This document shows, piece by piece, positions 15,734 to 23,845 of a stretch of DNA of 32,670 nucleotides. Origin of the DNA: Myxococcales bacterium. GTDB taxonomy: Bacteria > Myxococcota > Myxococcia > Myxococcales > Myxococcaceae. Both the position numbers and the translations under genes were made by a program. The first letter of the stretch is position 1; the number at the start of each line of letters is the position of its first letter. The notes below the pieces were generated by a model. It searched no databases and was not told the origin of the DNA. It saw only the letters and a program-made list of their open reading frames with translations. The DNA lies in contig PMBV01000114.1 of assembly GCA_003153055.1 (NCBI GenBank), positions 1 to 32,670 on the forward strand, written 5' to 3'.

Positions 15734-17764
15734 ATGATTCCTTTCGCGGAGCTCAACTTGGCCGAGAAGGCAGCCCGGGTCGAGGAGCGGCTCAGACGCG
15801 CTCCCGTCTGGGTGTTCGGTCCCCCGGGGTCAGGTCGGAGTGAGCTGGCGAGCGAATTGTCGAAGCGCATTCCGACCGTCCTCGTCGAGCCTCCGGGGCA
15901 AGACGAAGTCGATGCTCCGATTCATGCGCTCAGCCAGTGCGCGCAGACCCCCGACGAAGTTGCCCTCGCTTTCGATGAGAAACATCCCCTTGAGTACCGC
16001 GCCCGTGGGCTCGCTGCGGCCCTCGAAAGCAAGGGCCAAACCCTCGTTGTCAGAGTGCCTGGCTCTTGGCGTTTCACCACCGAGCAGCGGAGCGCTGACC
16101 GACAGCGTCGAGAACGCGACACGTTCGCCATCATCCAAGGCTGGTTGAGCGGCTCGAAGCAGGTGGTTCTGCTCACCAACACGCGCGACGATGTCGACGC
16201 GCTCGCCAGGCGATTCGACAGCCAACAGGCGATCGGTTTGCCCCGCGTCACCATTCGCTCAGGGGCACTCCTTGAGGCCGAACGCTGGGGCCCCTACCTT
16301 GGAGCCGCCCAGGAAGTTCAGCGAGCCCTCGAGAACGCAACGGCCAGGCTCACGCCACTGCAGGTTCGGCTTCTCGTCGGCGTGGTGGCACTCGGTGGCG
16401 ACGCGGCCCGCCTCGTGCGAATGGTTCAGGACCAGGACTTTGCCTCTGACCTGGTGCCCCTTGTGGGTCGCCTCAAGTCGCAGGTCCAACGCCATCATCC
16501 GGGTTTGTGGCCGCGACTGCTGGTGATTGCCCGCGCCCGCTTCCCGCTGCGACGTGAGGACGTGCTATCGCTGGCCGAGCTGTCTGGCGAGCACGCGCCG
16601 CTCCTGACCCAGTGCGTGGGCTACGGTGACGAGCTCATTCGGATTCCAGAGACGGTCCGAGATGCCCTCCTGGACAACACGGACGACCAAACAGACGCGC
16701 ACCAGCGTCTCGCGCTGCAGTACCAGCGGCGTGACGGAGCACTCGCGCCCCTCGAGCTGAGCGGTGAACAACTGAAGACCTGGCTCGAGAAGACCCATCA
16801 CTTGGCGCAGGTGCCCGCCTCCACGCTCGTGGGTCTCCAGAAATGGGAAGCCCTGAGCCACCCCTCGCGCTTCCTGCTGTGGGACCGGGCCCGAACGCTC
16901 AGTCGCGTCTACCACCGGTACGCCGACGCGGCGTCGCTCTTCAAGCGCGCCCTCGACGAGTTCGGCCCGAACGACGACTATTCCTGGCACTACTACGCGT
17001 TCAACCGCCAGCGCGACGGCCATGCCGACCGAGAGACTGAAGCCGCCTACCGCCAGGCCGTCAGCCCTGCCTTGCAGAGCGGCGAAGCCAACCCTGGGCA
17101 TCCCAACCCTTGGTGGAACGCGAGGCTCGTCACCTACCTCATTACTGGTGGCAAAGAAGAAGCCGCCCAACGTGCCTGGAGCGCCGCACTCGAGGCCATC
17201 GACCCCGAGCGCCAGCGGGTCAAGGAAAGCCCGTGGCTGTCGCTGCACTTCCACCAGTGGGTGGTCCGGGCCTGGCTCGACGTGGGCAACGTGGCGCGGG
17301 CCAGAGAGGCCTTCGGTCTGATTCCCGAGCACTTCGGCCTCACCGAGCTGAAGCTGAAGGAGCTGAAGTGGCGCCTCGAGGACGCCGAAGAGGCGGAGTT
17401 GCTGGCGGAGTCGGTCTACCCCGTGAACGTCGACCCTGCTCGTCGCTGGAGGCAGCCGCAGGGCGAGGCAGACGATGTCACTGGCTGGGCTCCGGGCCGG
17501 GTGGTGAGCGCGGACAAGAACGGCGTCGTGGTGGTGATGGCCGAGATGCGGGAGGGGAAGCCAGTCAAGCGAGTCGTGCGCACGAAGTTCACCGCCAAGC
17601 AGTGGCTGGCGCTCACTGGTGCTCGCGCTCAGCAAGCGCATGGGTTCTTCGAGCTGCAGGTGCGCAACACCAAACAGCAAGTCGTGATGATTCCCGCTGC
17701 GCCCCCGGAGTGGTCATCGACCCAGCTCGATGAGCTCACCTTCATGGACGACCTCGACGCGTGA
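15734..17764 (+). CDS. P-loop (STAND-like) protein with winged-helix and TPR-like repeats
   Basis: A 676-residue cytoplasmic protein. The N-terminal P-loop is GPPGSGRS (29-36), with Arg35 where Walker A has Lys. The expected Walker B strand, TLVVRVPGS (103-111), lacks the acidic pair; VVLLTNTRDD (144-153) resembles sensor 1. Residues ~200-315 look like winged-helix and helical parts of STAND-type ATPases. Residues ~385-560 contain TPR-like helices (RVYHRYADAASLFKRALDEF, AAQRAWSAALEAIDP). The C-terminus (~586-655: GRVVSADKNGVVVVMAEM) resembles a small beta-barrel (OB- or SH3-like). It overlaps the next gene by 35 bases. The layout recalls sensor ATPases of bacterial conflict systems, such as AVAST type I, which also carries an MBL protein. 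That link is inferred and the altered Walker motifs make ATPase activity uncertain. Confidence 0.6.
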   Translation: MIPFAELNLAEKAARVEERLRRAPVWVFGPPGSGRSELASELSKRIPTVLVEPPGQDEVDAPIHALSQCAQTPDEVALAFDEKHPLEYRARGLAAALESKGQTLVVRVPGSWRFTTEQRSADRQRRERDTFAIIQGWLSGSKQVVLLTNTRDDVDALARRFDSQQAIGLPRVTIRSGALLEAERWGPYLGAAQEVQRALENATARLTPLQVRLLVGVVALGGDAARLVRMVQDQDFASDLVPLVGRLKSQVQRHHPGLWPRLLVIARARFPLRREDVLSLAELSGEHAPLLTQCVGYGDELIRIPETVRDALLDNTDDQTDAHQRLALQYQRRDGALAPLELSGEQLKTWLEKTHHLAQVPASTLVGLQKWEALSHPSRFLLWDRARTLSRVYHRYADAASLFKRALDEFGPNDDYSWHYYAFNRQRDGHADRETEAAYRQAVSPALQSGEANPGHPNPWWNARLVTYLITGGKEEAAQRAWSAALEAIDPERQRVKESPWLSLHFHQWVVRAWLDVGNVARAREAFGLIPEHFGLTELKLKELKWRLEDAEEAELLAESVYPVNVDPARRWRQPQGEADDVTGWAPGRVVSADKNGVVVVMAEMREGKPVKRVVRTKFTAKQWLALTGARAQQAHGFFELQVRNTKQQVVMIPAAPPEWSSTQLDELTFMDDLDA

Positions 17765-18929
17765 GCGCGCTGACCGCCGCGGCACACTCTCGGACCTCGC
17801 GAGGCTCACCAAAAACCGCCTGACCGTCTTCGTCGCCGGCCCGGGCTCCGGCGAAGGCATCGCCGTGGCACTTCCAACTCGCGGCTGGGTGCTCGTCGAC
17901 GGCTGCAAGACGCGTGAGAAGTACCCACTGCGCGAGCTGTTCAAGCGTTACCGTCGAGGCGATGACGACCACATCGAGTGCTTCGTGTGGACGCACCCTC
18001 ACCTCGACCACTCGGGCGGCGTGGCGAGGCTGGTCGCTGAGGAAGAGCCCCGCCGAATCTGTCTCACGGGTATCTCCGCGGAGGCGACCCTGGCGAGCAT
18101 CTACGAGCAACTCCGCAGGGCCAGTCGGCTCGTCACCAGCGAACACCAGAAGGCCGGTCCTGTTCTGCAGGCTGTCAACGCCATCAATCGCCATCTCGCC
18201 GATAACCCCCGCTCGCTCCTGGCTCTTCGCGACGGTGTCTCGCTCCCGCTCTCGACAAGTGAGGTCTGCATCACCACTCGCGCTCCTGACCTCGGTGGGC
18301 TCCAAGGGTGGCTCGAGCAGAACGCCACGGCCGACGATTTCATCAGAAACTCGAACGCCATCAGCGCGGTCCTCGAAATCGCGTTCGGGAAGACTCGGGT
18401 CGTCTTGGGCGGCGACCTCCCGCGCCTTCGTTCCCTGGGGAAGCATCCGGTTCCGACGGGCTGGAATAGTGTCATCGGCCGCCACGGACAGCTGGGCAAC
18501 CATGCTGGGCTCAAGCTCCCGCATCACGGCTCTGCCGAGGCGTTTCACCCTGCCCTCCACGCGGCCGCTGGAGATGCCCGCGCCTGGTGGATAACCCCCT
18601 TCAACTCAGCATCACTGCCGAGAATCGCAGACCTCGACGGGCTCCCGAGGCTGCTCAAGCGGACCAGCGCCATCGAGCTGACCGCGCTTCCCGCCTCGCG
18701 GGCAGTACAGCGGCAGGCTCCGCCCAATGGCGTCGTTCGACTCCGAAACATCGTTCCTCGAGGCCCGCGCGCGGGACCTGGCGGCATGACGCTGAAGGTC
18801 CGTGCCGTCTACGTCAAGCCTGAGCACGAACCTGAGCCCCTCGAACCAGTGTGGTGTACAGAATTTGACGACGAGGGCCATGTCACCGGGCGCTATCGAG
18901 GCGAAGTGGCGCTGGAAGTTCGCCCCTGA
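17730..18929 (+). CDS. metallo-beta-lactamase-fold hydrolase (ComEC/Rec2 type)
   Basis: A 399-residue protein. Start ATG at 17730 lies 35 bases inside the preceding gene; a GTG at 17761 is in another frame and meets a stop at once, and no nearer in-frame start exists. Residues ~30-290 form the MBL fold: DGCKTREKYPLREL, the metal site THPHLDHSGG (88-97), NSNAIS (207-212), VVLGGD (224-229) and LKLPHHGS (261-268). This order (HxHxDH, Asn-x-Ser, LGGD, HHGS) is that of the ComEC C-terminal nuclease-like domain. No transmembrane ComEC part is present, so it is a free cytoplasmic enzyme, perhaps a nuclease or phosphodiesterase. The ~110-residue C-terminus is not recognised. Translational coupling argues that it acts with the P-loop protein. 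Confidence 0.8.
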   Translation: MSSPSWTTSTRERADRRGTLSDLARLTKNRLTVFVAGPGSGEGIAVALPTRGWVLVDGCKTREKYPLRELFKRYRRGDDDHIECFVWTHPHLDHSGGVARLVAEEEPRRICLTGISAEATLASIYEQLRRASRLVTSEHQKAGPVLQAVNAINRHLADNPRSLLALRDGVSLPLSTSEVCITTRAPDLGGLQGWLEQNATADDFIRNSNAISAVLEIAFGKTRVVLGGDLPRLRSLGKHPVPTGWNSVIGRHGQLGNHAGLKLPHHGSAEAFHPALHAAAGDARAWWITPFNSASLPRIADLDGLPRLLKRTSAIELTALPASRAVQRQAPPNGVVRLRNIVPRGPRAGPGGMTLKVRAVYVKPEHEPEPLEPVWCTEFDDEGHVTGRYRGEVALEVRP

Positions 18930-18993
18930 AGGGTTGCTCAGAAGGCGACCCAAGGCGCTCCCTCCCCATGGGACGCAGCCTCAAGACTTCCCG

Positions 18994-19827
18994 CTACGAG
19001 ATGAACGCAGGCGTGGGGAGCCCCGCGCTGGCCAGCCGCAGCGCCTGACGGACGGCGGCCTTGACCGGCCCGGGCACGTCGTCTCCGGGAATCGCTCGGC
19101 ACATGGCCACGGTGCGGCGCAGCGAGTCGCAGGCGTCGGCGCACCGGACACAGCGATTGAGGTGCTCCTCGATGATGACGCAGGCTTCCTTGTCGATGTC
19201 GGAGTTGGCGTAGTCGGCCAGCTCCTTGGCCAGCTCGGCACAGGCCAGCACCCCCGCGTCATCGTCGAGCACCGCGGAGAGCTGGAGCTTGAGGGCCATG
19301 CGCGCACGATGGAGCCGGCTCTTGAGCGCGCCCACCTCGACCCCGACGACGACGGCGGCTTCCTCGGCCGACATGCCCTCGATGTCTCTGAGCACCAGGG
19401 CCTCGCGGTATTCTGGGGTGAGCGTGCGGATCGCCGCCTGAATCAGCGACCCCACCTCGCGCGCGTGGGAGCGGCTGTCGGTCTGCGACTGCTCCGAGAC
19501 CACCTTCCGCACCTCTGGCGCGTCGACAGACTCATGACGCAGGGGCTCGCCGCCGCGGCGCCGACGCTGCTTGATGCAGAAGGAGCGAGCGATCTGAAAC
19601 AGCCAGGTCGACACCTGCGACTCCCCGCGAAAAGTGCTGAGCCCCTTGAACGCGGCCAGGAGCGTCTCCTGCAGAACGTCGCGCGCGTCAGCCTCGTTGC
19701 CGCACATTCGCAGCCCGTAGCGGTAGATGCGCAGCTCGTGGCGGGACAAGAGCGTGTCCGTCGCTTCGGTGTCGCCGCACCGCGCCTGCTCGAGCAACTC
19801 CTCGTCCGTCGGTGAGCTTTGCGCCAT
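18994..19827 (-). CDS. ECF sigma factor with fused zinc-finger (anti-sigma-like) tail
   Basis: A 277-residue sigma-70-family factor, longer than the usual ~180-200. Region 2 is ~8-90 (LLEQARCGDTEATDTLLSRH, DARDVLQETLLAAFKGL, STWLFQIARSFCIKQRRR). Region 4 is ~127-182 (TLTPEYREALVLRDIEGMSA, VGALKSRLHRAR). After it, residues ~196-232 contain Cys196, then HLNRCVRC (His222, Cys226, Cys229), the HxxxCxxC pattern of zf-HC2 anti-sigma domains. No separate anti-sigma gene lies next to it, so control may be built in, possibly by redox or metal. ATG at 19827 follows the family N-terminus; extension to 19929 is rejected. Divergent from the rhodanese gene, with 104 bases between the start codons. Confidence 0.88.
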   Translation of the reverse strand: MAQSSPTDEELLEQARCGDTEATDTLLSRHELRIYRYGLRMCGNEADARDVLQETLLAAFKGLSTFRGESQVSTWLFQIARSFCIKQRRRRGGEPLRHESVDAPEVRKVVSEQSQTDSRSHAREVGSLIQAAIRTLTPEYREALVLRDIEGMSAEEAAVVVGVEVGALKSRLHRARMALKLQLSAVLDDDAGVLACAELAKELADYANSDIDKEACVIIEEHLNRCVRCADACDSLRRTVAMCRAIPGDDVPGPVKAAVRQALRLASAGLPTPAFIS

Positions 19828-19931
19828 GTGAACTGGTTTTAGCTCCAATGACCTGGGCCTGTGAATCGTCACCGAGCGCGGGCGGCTCACATTTTCAACC
19901 CCGCCTTCCAAAACGAGTTTGGAGAACACAC

Positions 19932-20237
19932 ATGAGCCTTTTCTCTTCGCCGGTCAGTGCAAATCAGGTCACCTTGAAGCGAGCCAAGGAGTGGGTGCAA
20001 TCGGGTGCCCACCTCATCGATGTGCGCACGCCCCAGGAGTTCGCCTCGGGGCACCTCAACGGCGCGCGCAACGTGCCCTTGCAGGCCCTCGGCGGTCAGC
20101 TCCAGGCGGTGGGGAAGCGCGGCGACAAGGTGGTGGTGTACTGCCACTCGGGTGGCCGGAGCGCCCACGCGCGCGGCGTGCTCGAGGCGGCGGGCTTCGA
20201 GGTGTGTGACCTGGGCCCGATGTCGGCCTGGGAGTAG
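19932..20237 (+). CDS. single-domain rhodanese-like sulfurtransferase
   Basis: A 101-residue protein with GGAG eight bases before the ATG. The fold is seen in AHLIDVRTPQEFASGHLNGA, which is the typical first half, and VVVYCHSGGRSAHA, which holds the catalytic Cys in the six-residue loop CHSGGR. Single-domain rhodaneses carry sulfur as a persulfide or act in stress and redox. It has no signal peptide and is cytoplasmic. It lies divergent from the ECF sigma factor and 45 bases before the UlaG-like hydrolase, with which it may form an operon. The CxxGGR loop is normal for sulfurtransferase rather than phosphatase type. Substrate unknown. Confidence 0.9.
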   Translation: MSLFSSPVSANQVTLKRAKEWVQSGAHLIDVRTPQEFASGHLNGARNVPLQALGGQLQAVGKRGDKVVVYCHSGGRSAHARGVLEAAGFEVCDLGPMSAWE

Positions 20238-20282
20238 CGAATCAAGGCCGCCGAGTCGAGGGGCTGGTAGGACGCTCCTCAC

Positions 20283-21791
20283 ATGCGCGTCTCCCTCGCC
20301 CGCGGCGTCAGTCTGGCAGTGCTCACCCAGGCCCGCACGGCCGCCCACCACGACGAAGATCTCGGCTGCAGCATTCTCGGGCCCGCGTCGCGGCCGGTGC
20401 GCCGGGCCCACGCCCCGTTGAAGGAGAAGATCCGCGAGCTGGGCGGCGCCGGCGCGGCGAAGGAGGCAGCGGCCCTCATTCGGTGGCTCGAGCGCACCGA
20501 GGCCTACGCCGCGCTCGGCACGGGTACCCGCCGCGCCGGGCGAATGCTCCTCAAGGAACAGGTGCTCTTCCCCGACGTCCGCCGCACGCCGCCCCGGGTG
20601 CTGCACGTGCGCAAGGACACCACCGGCCTCGACGTGCCGGTCGAAACAGCTCAGTGGCCCCAGGTGCACGAGTTGTTCTCGACCCTGGCTCGAGGCGCCA
20701 CGCGAGCCGAGCTGGCGAGCTTCCGCCGAGCGCCCTTCACCCGAGAGCTGCTCGAGAACCTCGAGGCAGCCCGCTGGCTCGAGGCCGCCAGCCCGGTTGA
20801 CGACTCGCACCACGGCACCTTCGTCGGCCACAACACCACGCTGCTCAGAGGTAAGACTGGCCACGTCTTGGTCGACCCGTACTTCCGCCCCGCGACCATG
20901 CTCGATTTGCCCTCGTACCAGCCGATGCAGCCCAGAGACGTGGGGCAGGTCGACGCGGTGCTCATCACCCACTCGCACGGAGACCACTTCCACCTGGGCT
21001 CGCTCCTGCAGCTCCCCCGAGACGTGCGCATCTACGTGCCGCCCGTCGAGCGGGAGAACCTCTTCTCGACCGACTGCGCGGCCCGACTCCAGCAGGTCGG
21101 CTTCCGCAACGTCGAGGCGCTGCCGTGGGGAGCCGTGCGCGCCGTCGGCGACCTGCGCGTCACCGCCCTGCCCTTCTACGGTGAGCAGCCGACGAGCGGC
21201 GCTGGCGTCCACGGCATCTTCAACATCGGCACCACCTGGCTGGTGGAGACGCCGCACCTCGACGTGGCCTTCTTCGCCGACACCGGGCGCGACATTCGCG
21301 GCGACATGATGGACGTGGCGAAGAGCCTCGCCGGGCGCGCCGACGTGCTCTTCTGCGGAGTGCGCGGCTTCAAGGTGAGGCCCATCTTCTTCGGCTTCAG
21401 CACCCTCGACGCCTACCTGGTCGACGTCCCCCGCTCGGCCCTCGACACTCCGCAGCAGCTCATGGCCGATGCCGACGACGCGCTGGACTACGCCAAGGCC
21501 ATGAAGGCCAAGACGCTGGTGCCCTGCGCCGACGGGGGCGCTCCCTGGTACTGGCGCGAGGGCATGGGGCCAAAGTACCCGGGCTTCCCCGGCACCCCAG
21601 TGGAGGGCGCTTCGAGCCTGGAAGAGAACCCCGACGCCGACCCGTTCCCCGAGCGGGTGGTGACGAGGGGTCGCGGCAAGCGACAGGCAGTCAGCGTGCT
21701 CCGTCCGGGGAGCCACTTCGACTTCCGCCGGGGGCGCCTGGCGGCAACCAGCGCCGAGCCCTTCGAGTGGCCCTTTTCGTTCGATGCTTGA
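20283..21791 (+). CDS. UlaG-like metallo-beta-lactamase-fold hydrolase
   Basis: A 502-residue protein. Residues ~1-170 are an extra N-terminal part rich in Ala and Arg (KEAAALIRWLERTEAYAALG), not recognised. The MBL domain begins near 176 (HHGTFVGHNTTLL) and has VDPYFRP, VLITHSHGDHFHLGSL (metal site 229-235), AVRAVGDLRVTALPFYG and VAFFADTGRD. This matches the UlaG / lactonase-like branch (pfam 'Lactamase_B_2' type) where the family acts on lactones or phosphoesters. The C-terminal ~110 residues include GGAPWYWREGMGPKYPGFPG. It probably acts in the cytoplasm, as no signal is seen. It follows the rhodanese gene. Reaction and substrate are not determinable from sequence. Confidence 0.8.
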   Translation: MRVSLARGVSLAVLTQARTAAHHDEDLGCSILGPASRPVRRAHAPLKEKIRELGGAGAAKEAAALIRWLERTEAYAALGTGTRRAGRMLLKEQVLFPDVRRTPPRVLHVRKDTTGLDVPVETAQWPQVHELFSTLARGATRAELASFRRAPFTRELLENLEAARWLEAASPVDDSHHGTFVGHNTTLLRGKTGHVLVDPYFRPATMLDLPSYQPMQPRDVGQVDAVLITHSHGDHFHLGSLLQLPRDVRIYVPPVERENLFSTDCAARLQQVGFRNVEALPWGAVRAVGDLRVTALPFYGEQPTSGAGVHGIFNIGTTWLVETPHLDVAFFADTGRDIRGDMMDVAKSLAGRADVLFCGVRGFKVRPIFFGFSTLDAYLVDVPRSALDTPQQLMADADDALDYAKAMKAKTLVPCADGGAPWYWREGMGPKYPGFPGTPVEGASSLEENPDADPFPERVVTRGRGKRQAVSVLRPGSHFDFRRGRLAATSAEPFEWPFSFDA

Positions 21792-21806
21792 AGCCTGCTT
21801 CTAATG

Positions 21807-21830
21807 CTTGGCCTCGGGCCCCGGCCCAAG
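21807..21830. terminator. imperfect GC-rich hairpin
   Basis: CTTGG at the left pairs with CCAAG at the right around a GC-rich, partly paired centre. It lies between the UlaG-like gene and the GNAT-like gene, with no T-tract. It could end the upstream transcript or be incidental in DNA this rich in G and C. Confidence 0.25.
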
Positions 21831-21842
21831 TAATCCGGGAGC

Positions 21843-22991
21843 ATGGCCATCGACATTCGTCCAGTGCGTGGAAACAAAGACCTGGAGATCTTCCTGCACG
21901 TCCCGTGGACCCTCGGGCTCGACCGCGAGAAGAACTGGGTCCCTCCGCTCCTCGACGACTATCGCAAGCAGCTCGACCCCAAGCGCAGCGTCTTCCTCGC
22001 CCACGGCGAGGCCGAGTGCTTCACGGCCTTCGAAGACGGCAAGCCGGTGGGCCGCATCAGCGCCCAGGTGGACTTCGACTTCGACAAGACCTACCCCGAC
22101 GAGCCGAAGACGGCCTTCTTCGGCTTCTTCGAGTGCGATGATCGCCCGGAGGTCGCCAAGGTGCTCTTCACCGCGGCCGAGGGCTGGGCCAAGTCCAAAG
22201 GCCGCACCCGATTTCGCGGGCCCATGACCCTCGACTCCAAGGGCGAGATCGGCGCGCTCATCGACGGCTTCGACAAGCCGAACATGATCGGCACGACCTG
22301 GAACCGGCCCTTCGTCGACGGCCTCATTCTGGGCGCGGGCTACTCCAAGGCCAAGGATCTGTTCGGCTGGTGGTACGAGGCCAACACGAAGATCGACGAG
22401 CTGACCCACAAGTTCGCCGAGAAGACGCGGGCCCTGCCCAACGTCACCATCCGCCAGATGAGCAAGGCGCACATCCGCCGTGAGGCCGGCATCATCCAGG
22501 AGGTCTACAACGAGGCCTGGACGAACAACTTCAACTTCACGCCCTTCACGGATCTGGAGCTCGAGGTCATCGCCACCGAGTACAAGATGTTCATCGACAC
22601 CGAGCTGACGTACGTGGCCGAGGTCGATGGCAAGCCGGCGGCCATTCTCTTCGCCATCCCCGACATCAATGAGCTCATCCGCGACTTCAAGGGCGAGTTG
22701 ATGCGAAACCCGATCAACCTGGCCAAGCTGTTGTGGCGCCTCAAGTTCAACCGCCCAAAGAATGCACGGCTCATCTTGCTCGGGGTGAAGAACGAGTTCA
22801 GGGCCTCGCGGAAGTACGGCGCGTTGGCGGCCGTGCTGTACGAAGAAATCTCCAAGCGCGGCTCGGCCCGGGGCTACGGCGGAGGCGAGCTGTCGTGGAC
22901 GGTGGAGGACAACACCCTCATCAACCGCGGCATCGAGCGCATGGGCGCCAAGGTCTACAAGACCTGGCGGGTGTACGAGAAGACGCTCTGA
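21843..22991 (+). CDS. GNAT-like acyltransferase-fold protein
   Basis: A 382-residue protein, two thirds of which resemble two GNAT-type halves. The N-terminal half has ECFTAFEDGKPVGRISAQVD and FFGFFECDDRPEVAKVLFTA then FRGPMTLDSKGEIG. The C-terminal half has VYNEAWTNNFNFTPFTDLEL, YVAEVDGKPAAILFAIPD and ends with WTVEDNTLINRGIERMGAKV, a normal GNAT ending. The Arg/Gln-x-x-Gly CoA loop is not clear in the first half. Such proteins occur widely in Myxococcota and are usually called hypothetical. No signal or membrane segment is seen. It converges on the sirtuin gene with only seven bases between stops. An acetyl donor and target are unknown, although an acyltransferase beside a deacylase is suggestive. 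Confidence 0.65.
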   Translation: MAIDIRPVRGNKDLEIFLHVPWTLGLDREKNWVPPLLDDYRKQLDPKRSVFLAHGEAECFTAFEDGKPVGRISAQVDFDFDKTYPDEPKTAFFGFFECDDRPEVAKVLFTAAEGWAKSKGRTRFRGPMTLDSKGEIGALIDGFDKPNMIGTTWNRPFVDGLILGAGYSKAKDLFGWWYEANTKIDELTHKFAEKTRALPNVTIRQMSKAHIRREAGIIQEVYNEAWTNNFNFTPFTDLELEVIATEYKMFIDTELTYVAEVDGKPAAILFAIPDINELIRDFKGELMRNPINLAKLLWRLKFNRPKNARLILLGVKNEFRASRKYGALAAVLYEEISKRGSARGYGGGELSWTVEDNTLINRGIERMGAKVYKTWRVYEKTL

Positions 22992-22998
22992 CGATGGG

Positions 22999-23799
22999 TC
23001 AGGAGAGCGCGGCCGCCAACTCCGGGAGCGCGACCTCGGAGGGCTCGGCGATGAGCTCGACCCCACGGATCGCCTGGCCCGAGGGATCGAGATTGAAAAC
23101 CGGGACACCTCGGCCCCGAGCCTCCGACAGGGCGTGGTCGGTGACCCCCACCGAGAACGAGGTGCCCACGAAGAGGAGCAGCTCGCAGTCGGCGACGGCC
23201 TCCATCACCCGGTTCCACTGGTAGTCCTCGTGGCTCTGGTAATACTCGTCGAACCAGAGCACGTGCTGGCGGAGGAAGGAGCCGCACGACGGGCACCTGG
23301 GCACGGCCTCACGCGTGGGGTTGGCTCTGAACGCGTCGAGGTCGACGCTGGCCCTCTCCAACCAGCCCCGGGGAGCACCGTGCTCACAGCCGACCGTGGC
23401 GCAGCGCACCCGATGGGCCGAGCCGTGCACCTCGACGAGCGCCTTGGCTCCCGCGTCTCGGTGGAGCCCGTCGATGTTCTGGGTGACGAGGAGAAACCGC
23501 GTCGCGCGGCGCTCGCACCACCGCTCCAGCTCGACCAAGGCAACATGGCCGGGGTTGGGCGCGGCGCCGATGACCTTGTCGAAGCGAGCCAGATACCAGC
23601 TCCAGCTCCCCTCGGGCTCTTCACAAAAGTACCGCATGGTGCCGAGCTCGGTGATGTCTCGCTTCCAAACGGCTCCGGCGTCGGCCCCCCGGAACGTGGG
23701 GATGCCCGAGGCCAAGCTGATGCCGGCTCCGGTGATGACCAGCACGGGGCCCTTGGTGGCCTGGAGGGCGCCAGCCAAGCGATGGAGTGGTGCCTTCAT
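22999..23799 (-). CDS. Sir2-family NAD-dependent protein deacylase
   Basis: A 266-residue sirtuin of normal length. The NAD site has GAGIS (24-28), GIPTFRG (32-38) and TQNIDGLH (106-113). The catalytic base is His125 (EVHGS). The structural zinc is held by Cys133, Cys138, Cys169 and Cys172. GTSFSVG (212-218) completes the Rossmann part. YLAR (Tyr69, Arg72) fits the Tyr-x-x-Arg motif of SIRT5/CobB-type enzymes, which favour succinyl- and malonyl-lysine. The substrate class is thus inferred from this motif. There is no signal peptide. Converges on the GNAT-like gene and lies 46 bases after the end of the FlgE-like gene on the same strand. Confidence 0.93.
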   Translation of the reverse strand: MKAPLHRLAGALQATKGPVLVITGAGISLASGIPTFRGADAGAVWKRDITELGTMRYFCEEPEGSWSWYLARFDKVIGAAPNPGHVALVELERWCERRATRFLLVTQNIDGLHRDAGAKALVEVHGSAHRVRCATVGCEHGAPRGWLERASVDLDAFRANPTREAVPRCPSCGSFLRQHVLWFDEYYQSHEDYQWNRVMEAVADCELLLFVGTSFSVGVTDHALSEARGRGVPVFNLDPSGQAIRGVELIAEPSEVALPELAAALS

Positions 23800-23845
23800 G
23801 GCCGCGAGACTACTTCAACCTCTCTCCGTGGCGAGCGCTCCAACG

